Shown here: positions 42,301-51,115 of the stretch, piece after piece
How the letters are laid out: each line of letters starts with the position of its first letter
How positions within the stretch are numbered: the first letter of the stretch is position 1
Assembly: GCF_001563665.1 (NCBI RefSeq)
Contig: NZ_KQ961850.1
Span: 1 to 60,974 of the forward strand
DNA: 60,974 bases
Reading direction: 5' to 3'
Origin: Gardnerella vaginalis
Lineage (GTDB): Bacteria > Actinomycetota > Actinomycetes > Actinomycetales > Bifidobacteriaceae
Notes under the pieces: model-generated
The model's database searches: none
Seen by the model: the letters and a program-made list of their open reading frames with translations, nothing else
What the model was told of the DNA's origin: nothing
Program-made: the position numbers and the translations under genes

Positions 42301-43863
42301 ATGGCAAATATGACATGCGATTTTAGTGATAATTGCAAAGAATTTCCATTTCGCAGAGTTCTTGTTGCAGGTTTGGGCATTTCTGGTCGTGGAGCTGTAG
42401 AAGTATTGCATAAAATCGGTGCAAGTCCTATTAGCGTAGATGAAAATAAGCCTGAAGCAGACCTTCATGATTTTAATGCGATAGATTGGTCGAATATAGA
42501 CGCTGTTGTGACATCTCCTGTATTTAATCCTCGTACTAAGTTTTTGTTAGATGCAAAGAAACACAATATTCCAGTCATGAGCGAAGTAGATCTTGCGTGG
42601 CGTATTCGCGTAAAATCTCAAAAAACTAATTCTCCTGCTTTATGGGTTGGTATTACTGGTACTAACGGTAAAACTTCAACTACTGAAATGACTTCATCTA
42701 TGCTTAGTGCATGCGGTTTTGATGCACCAGCAGTTGGAAACATTGGTCATTCTTTATCTCATGCTGCTTTAGATAAAAGTCATGATGTGCTTTGCGTAGA
42801 ATTGAGCTCTTTCCAATTGCATTTTACTAATTGTTTGAATCTTGATTGTGCAGCTATAACTAATATTGCTGCAGATCATTTAGATTGGCATGGCTCGATT
42901 CAAGCATATGCTGCAGATAAATCTAAAGTTTTTAACGGTGTTAAAAAAGTATTAGTATACAATGCTCAAGATTCTAGGGTTTGTGCTTTAGCTAAGTGCG
43001 CGAAGGTTGAATCTGGGTGTAAGCGTGTAGGTTTTACGCTTGAAGCTCCTAAAGATGGAGAAATTGGCGTAGAAAATGGTTGGATTGTAGATAAAAGTGG
43101 TATTTCAGGTGCTAAGTACGGAGAACCTAAAAACATTGTTCTTATTAAAGATTTGAAACATTTATGTGAGCCAGATGGAACAGTTTATCCTCATTTATTA
43201 GCAGATGCTTTAACTGCTTTGGCTTTAACTTTTGGAGTAACAGATAATGTGAGTAAAGCTGTTCAAGCATTGTGTGATTTTACTCCAGGCGGACATAGGA
43301 TTCAAACTGTTGCAAGTTTTAAGCCAAGTAATTTACGTGCAGAAGATTCGATTCGTTTTGTTGATGATTCTAAAGCAACTAATGCTCATGCTGCATCTGC
43401 ATCGATATCTAGTTTTTCTAAGAAATCAGTAATATGGATTGCTGGTGGATTAGCTAAAGGCTCTCATTTTGAAGATTTGGTTGCTTCTTCTAAAGAAATC
43501 ATTAAGGCTGTAGTTGTTATTGGAACAGATCAAAGACCTATTATTGAAGCTTTACGTAAATCTGATTCAAATATACCTGTAACAATAATTGCTCCTGATG
43601 CTTCATATTCTCACTCTTATAAAAATGTTGATGATTCTCTTGTAAATGAGATAGAAAATGAGAATATTATTTCTCCTGATTCTTCTTTAGGTCAGGAAGT
43701 TATGCACAAAGCTGTTGAGGCTGCTGGAAATTATGCTGAACCTGGAGATGTAGTTCTTATGGCTCCTGCTTGTGCTTCAATGGATCAATTTGTTTCTTAT
43801 GCGGATCGTGGTAATCGCTTTGCTCAAGAAGCTCAACGATGGGTACAAAATCATGTCAAATAA
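42301..43863 (+). CDS. murD: UDP-N-acetylmuramoylalanine-D-glutamate ligase
   Basis: Adds D-glutamate to UDP-MurNAc-L-Ala. 520 residues: N-terminal Rossmann domain ([20 protein letters not shown]), ATP loop [36 protein letters not shown], and the C-terminal [13 protein letters not shown] and [24 protein letters not shown] before the ATG is weak, and 87 bases separate it from mraY. Its last eleven bases overlap ftsW. A modest Asp/Asn/Ser loop lies near residues 430-455. Confidence 0.96.
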   Translation: MANMTCDFSDNCKEFPFRRVLVAGLGISGRGAVEVLHKIGASPISVDENKPEADLHDFNAIDWSNIDAVVTSPVFNPRTKFLLDAKKHNIPVMSEVDLAWRIRVKSQKTNSPALWVGITGTNGKTSTTEMTSSMLSACGFDAPAVGNIGHSLSHAALDKSHDVLCVELSSFQLHFTNCLNLDCAAITNIAADHLDWHGSIQAYAADKSKVFNGVKKVLVYNAQDSRVCALAKCAKVESGCKRVGFTLEAPKDGEIGVENGWIVDKSGISGAKYGEPKNIVLIKDLKHLCEPDGTVYPHLLADALTALALTFGVTDNVSKAVQALCDFTPGGHRIQTVASFKPSNLRAEDSIRFVDDSKATNAHAASASISSFSKKSVIWIAGGLAKGSHFEDLVASSKEIIKAVVVIGTDQRPIIEALRKSDSNIPVTIIAPDASYSHSYKNVDDSLVNEIENENIISPDSSLGQEVMHKAVEAAGNYAEPGDVVLMAPACASMDQFVSYADRGNRFAQEAQRWVQNHVK

Positions 43864-45436
43864 ACGATTTTCTTGCAAGCGTTCTGATAAGAAGAGTTCT
43901 AGCGTTGTTCATAGCATAATTAGAAGTATTGTTCGCAATATTGTTTATGCTCTAACGCATGTAATCTCAATGTCTGATTACGTTGAAAGCGATTCTAAAA
44001 ATTCTAAGTCTTCTAATAAGTCTTCTAATAAGTCTTCTCGTTCAGTTAGTAGTGGTTCGTCTTCTACTAATTCTTTTAGTTTGTTCGATAATTCTAATTA
44101 TCGTAATGGCGGTAATGGTGGCAATGACGCGCAAGAATCATTGAATGACGCGAAGAGCGCGAATGAATCTGAATCTCAAACTTCATTCAATAATAAAAAA
44201 TTACAAAAATCAGCTTTTCGTAAATATATAGGAGTTCGTAGTATTTTCAATCCTTTGTGGTGTTTGTATGGATTGAGATTATCTGTTGTACTTCTTTCTG
44301 TTTTTGGCGTTTTTATGGTGATTTCTAGTTCATCTATAACGCTTATAAGTAGGAATAATTCACCTTGGGGTAAAGGACTTTGGCAAGCTGGATTTTGCAT
44401 TGCTGGGTTTATTGCTTATTTTCTTTTATCGCGTGTTGTTCCAACTAATTTCTATAGAAAGAAGATTGGACTTATATATATTTTTGCAATCGCAATGCAA
44501 ATTTTGACGTGGATTCCAGGTATTCGTCACGAAGCTAACGGTAATGCTGGTTGGATTAAAATAGGCTATATTTCGTTGCAGCCTGCAGAGATAACAAAGC
44601 TTGCATTATGTATGTGGCTTCCTATGGCGTTGTTGATTGCTGCGAAACGTTATAAGAGTATTGGATTTAAAGCTTATTTTCCTGTTCTTATTGGTTTAGC
44701 TTTCCCTGTTCTTCTTATTGTTGCTGGTAAGGATTTAGGTACGGCATTGATAGTAATTTTTATTGCTTTCGTGTCTTTCTACATTGGCGGTTTCCCTACT
44801 AAATGGTTATTTGTTATTGCTGGATTAGCTATTGCAGGCGTGTTGTTGATGATTGTTACAAGTCAAAATCGTATGCGAAGAATTTTTGCTACTTTCTATG
44901 GATGTGATGCAAAAGATATTCGTGGCGTTTGTTTCCAGTCTATTCACGCTCAATATGCTATTGCATCTGGCGGTTTTCTTGGTGTTGGTATAGGTAATTC
45001 TCGTGAAAAATGGAACTATTTGCCTTATGCTCATAATGACTTTATTTTTGCGATTATTGGCGAAGAGATGGGCTTTTTAGGAGCTTCTATCGTTATTGCA
45101 TTGTATATAGTTATTGGTTGGTGTTTGATTGCTTCTGCACTGAAAGCTCGTAGTAGGTTTATATCTATAGTTCTTGTGTGTATTGCATCTTGGATTGTTG
45201 GGCAAGGCTTAGTTAATATTCTTGTTGTTGTTCAAGTATTGCCTGTTATGGGTGTTCCTATGCCGTTTGTTTCTGCAGGTGGTTCATCGCTTGTGATGTG
45301 TCTTGCTGCTATAGGTGTAGCTGATTCTTTGATGAGAGAAAATCTAAGAACGTTGATTGTTTATAATGTTCCGATTTCTGGATTAAAAAAATCTTCTTTA
45401 AGTAAAGTTGGAAGTTCTAAAGATTCTGTGCGCTAA
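43853..45436 (+). CDS. ftsW: Septal peptidoglycan polymerase FtsW
   Basis: SEDS-family glycosyltransferase that polymerises lipid II at the septum with FtsI. About ten membrane helices from residue ~140: [19 protein letters not shown], a large extracytoplasmic loop, and the family signature in APAGGSSLV-like [18 protein letters not shown]. The frame opens 27 codons earlier inside murD, but the protein most likely begins [10 protein letters not shown] at 43853, overlapping murD's stop. The first ~130 residues are a Ser/Lys/Asn-rich cytoplasmic extension with repeats ([10 protein letters not shown]). 527 residues. Confidence 0.93.
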   Translation: MSNKRFSCKRSDKKSSSVVHSIIRSIVRNIVYALTHVISMSDYVESDSKNSKSSNKSSNKSSRSVSSGSSSTNSFSLFDNSNYRNGGNGGNDAQESLNDAKSANESESQTSFNNKKLQKSAFRKYIGVRSIFNPLWCLYGLRLSVVLLSVFGVFMVISSSSITLISRNNSPWGKGLWQAGFCIAGFIAYFLLSRVVPTNFYRKKIGLIYIFAIAMQILTWIPGIRHEANGNAGWIKIGYISLQPAEITKLALCMWLPMALLIAAKRYKSIGFKAYFPVLIGLAFPVLLIVAGKDLGTALIVIFIAFVSFYIGGFPTKWLFVIAGLAIAGVLLMIVTSQNRMRRIFATFYGCDAKDIRGVCFQSIHAQYAIASGGFLGVGIGNSREKWNYLPYAHNDFIFAIIGEEMGFLGASIVIALYIVIGWCLIASALKARSRFISIVLVCIASWIVGQGLVNILVVVQVLPVMGVPMPFVSAGGSSLVMCLAAIGVADSLMRENLRTLIVYNVPISGLKKSSLSKVGSSKDSVR

Positions 45437-45456
45437 TGTTGTTAAGTTATTTTACT

Positions 45457-45520
45457 AATGCTTAGGAATTGCAATACTTAGGAATCGCAATGCTTAGGAA
45501 TAGTAATGCTTAGGAATCGC
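45457..45520 (+). repeat. Four 16-bp tandem repeats between ftsW and murG
   Basis: Consensus AATGCTTAGGAATCGC, exact period 16 at 45457, 45473, 45489 and 45505; copies differ at one or a few positions. Confidence 0.9.
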
Positions 45521-45599
45521 AAGTAGAATTATTTTAGTGTAAAATATATGCAGTTTTGTTTAGTGTTTCATCGAATTTTAATGTGGATTAGGGGTGTCA

Positions 45600-46793
45600 A
45601 TGAAGTCAGATAATGAAAAGCATTTACATATTGTTCTTGCTGGTGGGGGCACTGCTGGGCATGTGAATCCTCTATTAGCTGTAGCAGATGCTATAAAAAA
45701 TCGCGAAGCTGATGCTTGCATCAGTGTTATTGGTACTTCTGTTGGTTTAGAGAAAGATTTAGTTCCTTCAGCAGGCTATGAACTTGATGTTATTGAAAAA
45801 GTTCCTTTTCCTAGAAAACCTAATTTAGATGCTCTTAGTTTTCCTTTCAAATGGATACGTGAAAGTCGCAAAGTTCATGATATTTTAACTTCGCGTAAAG
45901 CAGACATAGTAGTAGGGTTTGGTGGATATGCGTCTGCTCCTGTTTATGCTCAAGCGCATGCTATGCATATTCCGATTGTAGTTCACGAACAAAATGCTAG
46001 AGCAGGTATGGCGAATCGTCTTGGCGCTCGTTGGGCATCTATGGTTGGTTCCGTTTATGAATCAACTGGATTGCGAACTCAAAAAGGTGTTAGTGTTGAA
46101 CGTGTTGGATTGCCTTTGCGTCCAGCTATTTCACAACTTTGTACACAGCTTTCTGCTGATTGTGATGTTGCTAGAGAGCAAGGAGCTCATAATTTAGGAT
46201 TAGATCCGAATCGTCCAATTATATTGGTTACTGGAGGTTCTTTAGGAGCTGCAAGTATAAATCGCGCTGTTGCGAATGCGTCAGATGATTTGCTTAAAGT
46301 AGCGCAAATAATTCATTTAACTGGTCGTGGTAAAGCTGAATCAGTTCGAGCATTGGTATCTGTTCATGCTGGTTCTTCAAATATAAATGATATTAAGCCT
46401 GAACATGCAGGTCTTGGCGATTATCATATAGCTGAATATTTAGAGCGAATAGATTGGGCTTTTGCTTGTGCTGATTTAGTTATATGCCGTTCTGGTGCAG
46501 GAACAGTTGCAGAAATTTCTGCTTTAGGTTTGCCTGCAATATATGTACCTTTGCCTATTGGTAATGGTGAGCAGCGTTTTAATGCTGAGCCTGTTGTTGA
46601 TGCAAATGGTGCAATCATGGTTAATGACGATGATTTTACAGATCAATGGTTAAGAAGTGAGTGCTTAGATTTATTGAACGATAGTAAGCGTCTAGAAGAT
46701 ATGAGAGATAAATCATGGAGATATGGCATTCGCGATGCTGCGGATGTTATGGCGAATAGGATTCTTAAAATAGTTTTAGAAAGTGGAAGATAA
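45600..46793 (+). CDS. murG: UDP-GlcNAc:lipid I N-acetylglucosaminyltransferase
   Basis: Makes lipid II at the inner membrane face. GT28 protein of about 397 residues: [21 protein letters not shown] (Gly-rich acceptor loop), [32 protein letters not shown], and the donor part [14 protein letters not shown] with [27 protein letters not shown] at 45600 follows AGGGG; an in-frame GTG is two codons earlier. A 16-bp tandem array and 160 bases of intergenic DNA precede it. murC follows after two bases. Confidence 0.96.
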   Translation: MKSDNEKHLHIVLAGGGTAGHVNPLLAVADAIKNREADACISVIGTSVGLEKDLVPSAGYELDVIEKVPFPRKPNLDALSFPFKWIRESRKVHDILTSRKADIVVGFGGYASAPVYAQAHAMHIPIVVHEQNARAGMANRLGARWASMVGSVYESTGLRTQKGVSVERVGLPLRPAISQLCTQLSADCDVAREQGAHNLGLDPNRPIILVTGGSLGAASINRAVANASDDLLKVAQIIHLTGRGKAESVRALVSVHAGSSNINDIKPEHAGLGDYHIAEYLERIDWAFACADLVICRSGAGTVAEISALGLPAIYVPLPIGNGEQRFNAEPVVDANGAIMVNDDDFTDQWLRSECLDLLNDSKRLEDMRDKSWRYGIRDAADVMANRILKIVLESGR

Positions 46794-46795
46794 TT

Positions 46796-48484
46796 ATGAA
46801 TATTCATGCAAATTCTACTGATAGTGTATGCGAGAATTCAGATAAGAATTCAGATAAGAATTCATACGAAAATATAGTTAAAAATGTAGCAAAAAATATG
46901 AATCCTCAATGTGCAGCTTTTGATCATAATAAAACTGTGTCTTCTCTAGGTCGAGTGCATTTTATCGGTATAGGCGGATCTGGAATGAGCGTACTTGCTC
47001 AAATGCTTCATGAAGATGGTGTGGAAGTAACAGGATGTGATCGTGAAGAAAATGATCATACTAAGCATCTTCGTAATTTGGGCATGGAAATATATATAGG
47101 TCAATCACCTTCTCATATTCATGAGTCGGATGTAGTTGTGTATTCAAGTGCTATTAAGCCTACGAATAGTGAAATTGTAGAGGCTTTTAATGAATGTGTG
47201 CAAATTGTGCATCGAAGTGATATTTTATCTTTGCTACTTAATGATAAGCGAGGTGTTACTGTTGCTGGAGCACATGGAAAAACAACTACTAGCTCACTGA
47301 TATCGCATATTCTTTCTAGTAAAGGATTGGGCGATTTAGCAGATCCGAGCTATGCGATTGGTGGCTCTCTTCAAACAGTTAATGGCGCTCCCGCAGATGG
47401 TGGTCATGCTGGTTCTGGTTCGATTATGGTAGCTGAAGCAGATGAATCTGATGGTAGTTTTGAAAAGTATCATCCGTATATTGCTGTTGTTACAAATGTA
47501 GAAGCTGATCATCTTGATCATTATGGGAATGAAAGAAATTACAGAAAGGCTTTCGTTGAGCATCTTTGCCACGCTGAAGGTCATATAGTTATATGTGCTG
47601 ATGATGAAGGTGCTAGATCGGTGTTAGAAGAATTACCTGATTCTTCTCTTTCTAAAACAATTGCTTATGGATTGGCAGAAAATTGGCATAATAAAGTGAG
47701 CAAGCGTGTGCTAGAAAATGTTTCGTTTGTGAGTATTGAACAAGAGCGTGAGCAAGCTGGTAGTGGTAGAGAAGTATTCTCTTTGATTTTACCGTGTAAT
47801 CTTTCTAAGCTTTGTGCTTACTCAAATAATGATGAAGCTCTCGAAAATTGTGCTGTTTCAAATAGCGATTCTTACGATAAAACTAGTGTATTTGTTTTAC
47901 AAGTGAGCTTAATGATTCCTGGATTGCATAATGCGAGAAATGCTACTGCTGCTATTATTTCAGCGATACTTTTAGGCATGGATCCGCACCTTGCAGCACA
48001 AGGTGCTTCTGATTTTCGTGGAGCTTCTAGAAGATTTGATATTCGTGGTTGTGTAAATGGTGTTACAGTCGTGGATGATTATGCTCATCATCCTACTGAA
48101 ATCGAAGCTTTATTGCGAGCTGCTAGAAGAAGATATCCTGATTCTAATATTCGCGTTTTGTTCCAACCTCATCTATTTTCTCGCACTCGCTGTTTTGCGC
48201 ATGAGTTTGCACATGCATTAAGTATTGCAGATGATGTGATTGTTACAGGAATTTTCCCAGCACGTGAAAAGCAAGAAGATTTTCCAGATATCCATGCAGA
48301 AACTATTGTTCGCGTAGCTAGAGAAGATGGTTTGAAGACTTCTATGCAAGCAGTAGAAGATATGTTTGAAGCTGCAAAGATTTTGAGTGCTCGTGCACAG
48401 GCAGGAGATGTACTTTTTACTGTTGGTGCAGGAAGTATTACTAATATGACTTCTGTAATACTTAAATCTTTAGAAAACAGGTGA
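46796..48484 (+). CDS. murC: UDP-N-acetylmuramate-L-alanine ligase
   Basis: Adds L-alanine to UDP-MurNAc, the first ligase of stem peptide synthesis. 562 residues: VHFIGIGGSGMSVLAQML, ATP loop AGAHGKTTTSSL, EADESDGSFEKYHPYIAVVTNVEADHLD as the central motif, and C-terminal VDDYAHHPTEIEALL and FQPHLFSRT. The first ~45 residues are a low-complexity Asn/Ser/Asp extension (NSDKNSDKNS), and another insertion lies near residues 300-365. The start is two bases after murG's stop. Confidence 0.96.
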   Translation: MNIHANSTDSVCENSDKNSDKNSYENIVKNVAKNMNPQCAAFDHNKTVSSLGRVHFIGIGGSGMSVLAQMLHEDGVEVTGCDREENDHTKHLRNLGMEIYIGQSPSHIHESDVVVYSSAIKPTNSEIVEAFNECVQIVHRSDILSLLLNDKRGVTVAGAHGKTTTSSLISHILSSKGLGDLADPSYAIGGSLQTVNGAPADGGHAGSGSIMVAEADESDGSFEKYHPYIAVVTNVEADHLDHYGNERNYRKAFVEHLCHAEGHIVICADDEGARSVLEELPDSSLSKTIAYGLAENWHNKVSKRVLENVSFVSIEQEREQAGSGREVFSLILPCNLSKLCAYSNNDEALENCAVSNSDSYDKTSVFVLQVSLMIPGLHNARNATAAIISAILLGMDPHLAAQGASDFRGASRRFDIRGCVNGVTVVDDYAHHPTEIEALLRAARRRYPDSNIRVLFQPHLFSRTRCFAHEFAHALSIADDVIVTGIFPAREKQEDFPDIHAETIVRVAREDGLKTSMQAVEDMFEAAKILSARAQAGDVLFTVGAGSITNMTSVILKSLENR

Positions 48485-48646
48485 AGAAATTATAGTTGGT
48501 ATACTTGTAGGTAGACTTATAAGTAATGTATGAGTGTAAATATCGGTAGTTATTTAAGAATTGCGATTAGACTAAAAAGCAATTAAGTCTGTGAGTGACT
48601 CTATAGGTAATTATGTAAACAACACGTATAGATACGTAGGTAAGGT

Positions 48647-49936
48647 ATGGCGCGCAGTATTTTTGGCACATCTAACGATGATTCGCATAAGCGTAAGTCT
48701 TCACCTCGCATAGCTGTTTCTCATGAATATGAAGATGAGCTTATTGACGATGAAGATTTGAGTCATAAAAATGTGCGTTCCGTTAAGTCAGCTTCTTCTA
48801 AGGTGCGTTCTGCAAAGTCCGCATCCTCTAAGGTGCGTTCCGTTAAGTCTTCGAAATCTTCCAAGTTAAAATCTTCTAGCTCTTCTAGAGAATTACGTTT
48901 TGCAGAATCTTCATATAAAACACAAGAAAATCTTGATTCTAAAAAGGTTAGTTCTGCTAAGTCAGCCTCTACTAAGGTGCGTTCTGCAAAGTCCGCCTCG
49001 ACTCAATCTATTTCGACTCAATCTATTTCGACTCAATCTATTCCTGTTAAATCTGATTTGGATGATCTTAGAACTGAAGAATCTCATTTCGTGGATGCTA
49101 GAAAATTAAGTGTAGCTGATTTTGTATCTAAAATACTCTCTAGTACAGCTGGATCGTTGGGAGTTATTTCTCGACCTAAAGTGATTGATTTTAGCGCGCG
49201 TAAAAAAGAGAAAAATACAGTCCGTGTTCGTACTTTTGTTATTAGACTGTTTTTAGCACTTCTTTCAATAGGTATAGCAGGATTTTTAATTTGGTTATTG
49301 CTATTTTCTCCAGTCTTTTGTTTGGAAAAAGATAATATAACTATTGTTGGCGCTAACGAATGGGTTAGCAAAGAAAAGATTGCAAATATAGCTTCCGGAC
49401 AAGTAAATAAGTCGCTATTTTTAGTATCTTCACAAGATGTGATTAAGCAACTTAATGACATTCCTGGTGTAACTGAAGCAAAAGTTGAAAAAGATTTTCC
49501 TAAAAGCTTACATATTACTGTATTGTCGCAAAAACCTGCCGCAATGTTAAAGAATAAAGCTAATGGTAATTTAACAGCAGTTGATGTTAAAGGGCGTGTT
49601 TTGAACGTTGTAAGTCATGCGTCAATTAGTGGAATACCGGTTATTGAAGTTGACGATGTTGACCATAGTTTAAGCACTAGAGCGATTTTAGAAGCTATTA
49701 AAGTTGTAAGTTCAATGCCTGAGTCTTTAAGAATGCAGATTACGAAAGTTAGTGCTAAAACTCAAGATTCAGTTGAAACTGAGCTAGGCGCTTCTCATAG
49801 AAATATTGTATGGGGAGATGCGTCTGATTTGAAATTAAAGAATGCTATTGTAGATAAGCTTATAAATGATCCTAGTAAGATTGGCAATAAAACTCAGATT
49901 GACGTTTCTGCTCCTACTAGGCCGATTTTAAAGTAA
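48647..49936 (+). CDS. ftsQ: Cell division protein FtsQ with repeat-rich N-terminus
   Basis: Bitopic divisome scaffold of 429 residues. The cytoplasmic ~190 residues consist largely of Ser/Lys repeats (KVRSAKSASSKVRS and three copies of TQSIS), far longer than normal. Then come one membrane helix (about 199-222, LFLALLSIGIAGFLIWLLLF), the POTRA domain (FCLEKDNITIVGANEWVSKEKI ... DIPGVTEAKVEKDFPKSLHI) and the FtsQ beta domain. GTAAGG before ATG. 160 bases separate it from murC. Last gene of the cluster; ftsZ is not in the window. Confidence 0.9.
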   Translation: MARSIFGTSNDDSHKRKSSPRIAVSHEYEDELIDDEDLSHKNVRSVKSASSKVRSAKSASSKVRSVKSSKSSKLKSSSSSRELRFAESSYKTQENLDSKKVSSAKSASTKVRSAKSASTQSISTQSISTQSIPVKSDLDDLRTEESHFVDARKLSVADFVSKILSSTAGSLGVISRPKVIDFSARKKEKNTVRVRTFVIRLFLALLSIGIAGFLIWLLLFSPVFCLEKDNITIVGANEWVSKEKIANIASGQVNKSLFLVSSQDVIKQLNDIPGVTEAKVEKDFPKSLHITVLSQKPAAMLKNKANGNLTAVDVKGRVLNVVSHASISGIPVIEVDDVDHSLSTRAILEAIKVVSSMPESLRMQITKVSAKTQDSVETELGASHRNIVWGDASDLKLKNAIVDKLINDPSKIGNKTQIDVSAPTRPILK

Positions 49937-49983
49937 GACTTAAAGTAAGAGTATAAAGTAAGAGTATAAAGTAAGACTAAAGA
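49928..49983 (+). repeat. Tandem array TTAAAGTAAGA spanning the ftsQ stop
   Basis: TTAAAGTAAGAC (49928, with the TAA stop at 49934), TTAAAGTAAGAGTA (49940), TAAAGTAAGAGTA (49954) and TAAAGTAAGAC (49967), then a partial copy. Confidence 0.85.
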
Positions 49984-50001
49984 TTTTGTCTTAACTTGTT
50001 G

Positions 50002-50007
50002 TATAAT
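50002..50007 (+). promoter_or_regulatory. -10 box of the rpsL-rpsG-fusA operon
   Basis: Consensus TATAAT about 220 bases before rpsL. TTGTCT upstream (49986) is too close to be its -35; no better -35 is seen. The start would be near 50014. Confidence 0.5.
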
Positions 50008-50013
50008 AGTAAT

Positions 50014-50227
50014 TCGTGTGTGCCAACGGCGTGCCTTATGTTATAGGTGTGCCTGTTGGGATATCCCAAGCGTTGAAGATAGAGCGCAGTAATGTGTTTC
50101 TGGAGATGCGAGGGCCATCGGGCCGGTGGACTGTGGCTTTTACTCTTTAACTGATTCATGCGTTAAGGTGTGCTGCAGTGTGGCGGTTTCACCAAATATA
50201 AGATATTAATGAATCGGAGAACTTAAG
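50014..50227 (+). promoter_or_regulatory. Structured leader of the rpsL operon
   Basis: About 210 untranslated bases, GC-richer than other gaps. CCAACGGCGTGCC (50023-50035) pairs with GGTGTG-C-CTGTTGG (50046-50059, one bulge, several G-U). Its 3' arm overlaps a perfect palindrome, TTGGGATATCCCAA (50056-50069), and CCATCG-GGC-CGGTGG follows near 50112. The overlapping arms could form alternative folds. No known leader class is recognised. Confidence 0.45.
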
Positions 50228-50599
50228 TTGCCTACGATTGAACAACTCGTCCGTAAGGGACGTCAGGCCAAGCCGAAGAAGTCAAAGACTTTGGCCTTGA
50301 AAGGTAGCCCGTTGCGTCGTGGCGTGTGCACTCGTGTGTACACAACCACTCCTAAGAAGCCAAATTCCGCGCTTCGTAAGGTTGCTCGTGTGCGCCTCAG
50401 CTCGGGTATTGAAGTAACCGCCTATATTCCAGGCGAAGGTCATAACTTGCAGGAGCACTCCATTGTGCTTGTGCGTGGTGGCCGTGTGAAGGATCTCCCA
50501 GGTGTGCGTTACCACATCGTGCGTGGCGCACTCGATACCCAGGGTGTCAAGGACCGCAAGCAGGGTCGTTCCCTGTATGGAGCAAAGAAGGCGAAGTAA
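50228..50599 (+). CDS. rpsL: 30S ribosomal protein S12
   Basis: Decoding-centre protein, site of streptomycin resistance. 123 residues with the invariant [33 protein letters not shown] and [15 protein letters not shown]43 (in PKKPNS) and K88 (VKDLPGV) positions are Lys, the drug-sensitive form. The start codon is TTG at 50228 with GGAG eleven bases earlier. First gene of the operon; codons end in C much more often than in the neighbouring cell-wall genes. Confidence 0.97.
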   Translation: MPTIEQLVRKGRQAKPKKSKTLALKGSPLRRGVCTRVYTTTPKKPNSALRKVARVRLSSGIEVTAYIPGEGHNLQEHSIVLVRGGRVKDLPGVRYHIVRGALDTQGVKDRKQGRSLYGAKKAK

Positions 50600-50602
50600 A
50601 AC

Positions 50603-51073
50603 ATGTCACGTAAAGGACCTGCAAAAAAGCATCAGCTGCTTCCTGATCCAATCTACGGCTCGACCGTCGTGGCTCAGTTGATTAACAAAATTCTTCTCGA
50701 TGGCAAGAAGTCTATCGCAGAAAACATCGTCTACACCGCTCTTGAGCAGGTGAAGGCTAAGACCGAGCAGGAGCCAGTTTCCGTGTTGAAGCGCGCTCTT
50801 GATAACATTCGTCCAAGTCTTGAAGTTCGTTCACGCCGCGTTGGTGGCGCAACTTACCAAGTGCCAGTCGAAGTTAAGCCTGCTCGTGCAAATACTTTGT
50901 CCCTTCGTTGGCTTACAGACTTCTCACGCGCTCGCCGCGAGAAGACAATGGCTGAGCGTTTGGCTAACGAAATTCTCGATGCTTCTAATGGCTTAGGTGC
51001 TTCTGTGAAGCGTCGTGAAGATACCCACAAGATGGCAGAAGCTAATAAGGCTTTTGCTCACTATCGCTGGTAA
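50603..51073 (+). CDS. rpsG: 30S ribosomal protein S7
   Basis: Primary assembly protein of the 30S head. 156 residues: [30 protein letters not shown] [37 protein letters not shown], and the C-terminal [21 protein letters not shown]. The ATG comes three bases after the rpsL stop, so translation is probably coupled. Confidence 0.97.
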   Translation: MSRKGPAKKHQLLPDPIYGSTVVAQLINKILLDGKKSIAENIVYTALEQVKAKTEQEPVSVLKRALDNIRPSLEVRSRRVGGATYQVPVEVKPARANTLSLRWLTDFSRARREKTMAERLANEILDASNGLGASVKRREDTHKMAEANKAFAHYRW

Positions 51074-51115
51074 TCCGCAAGATATTCGGTATCGTAAAGA
51101 GCTAAGGATAAAATT

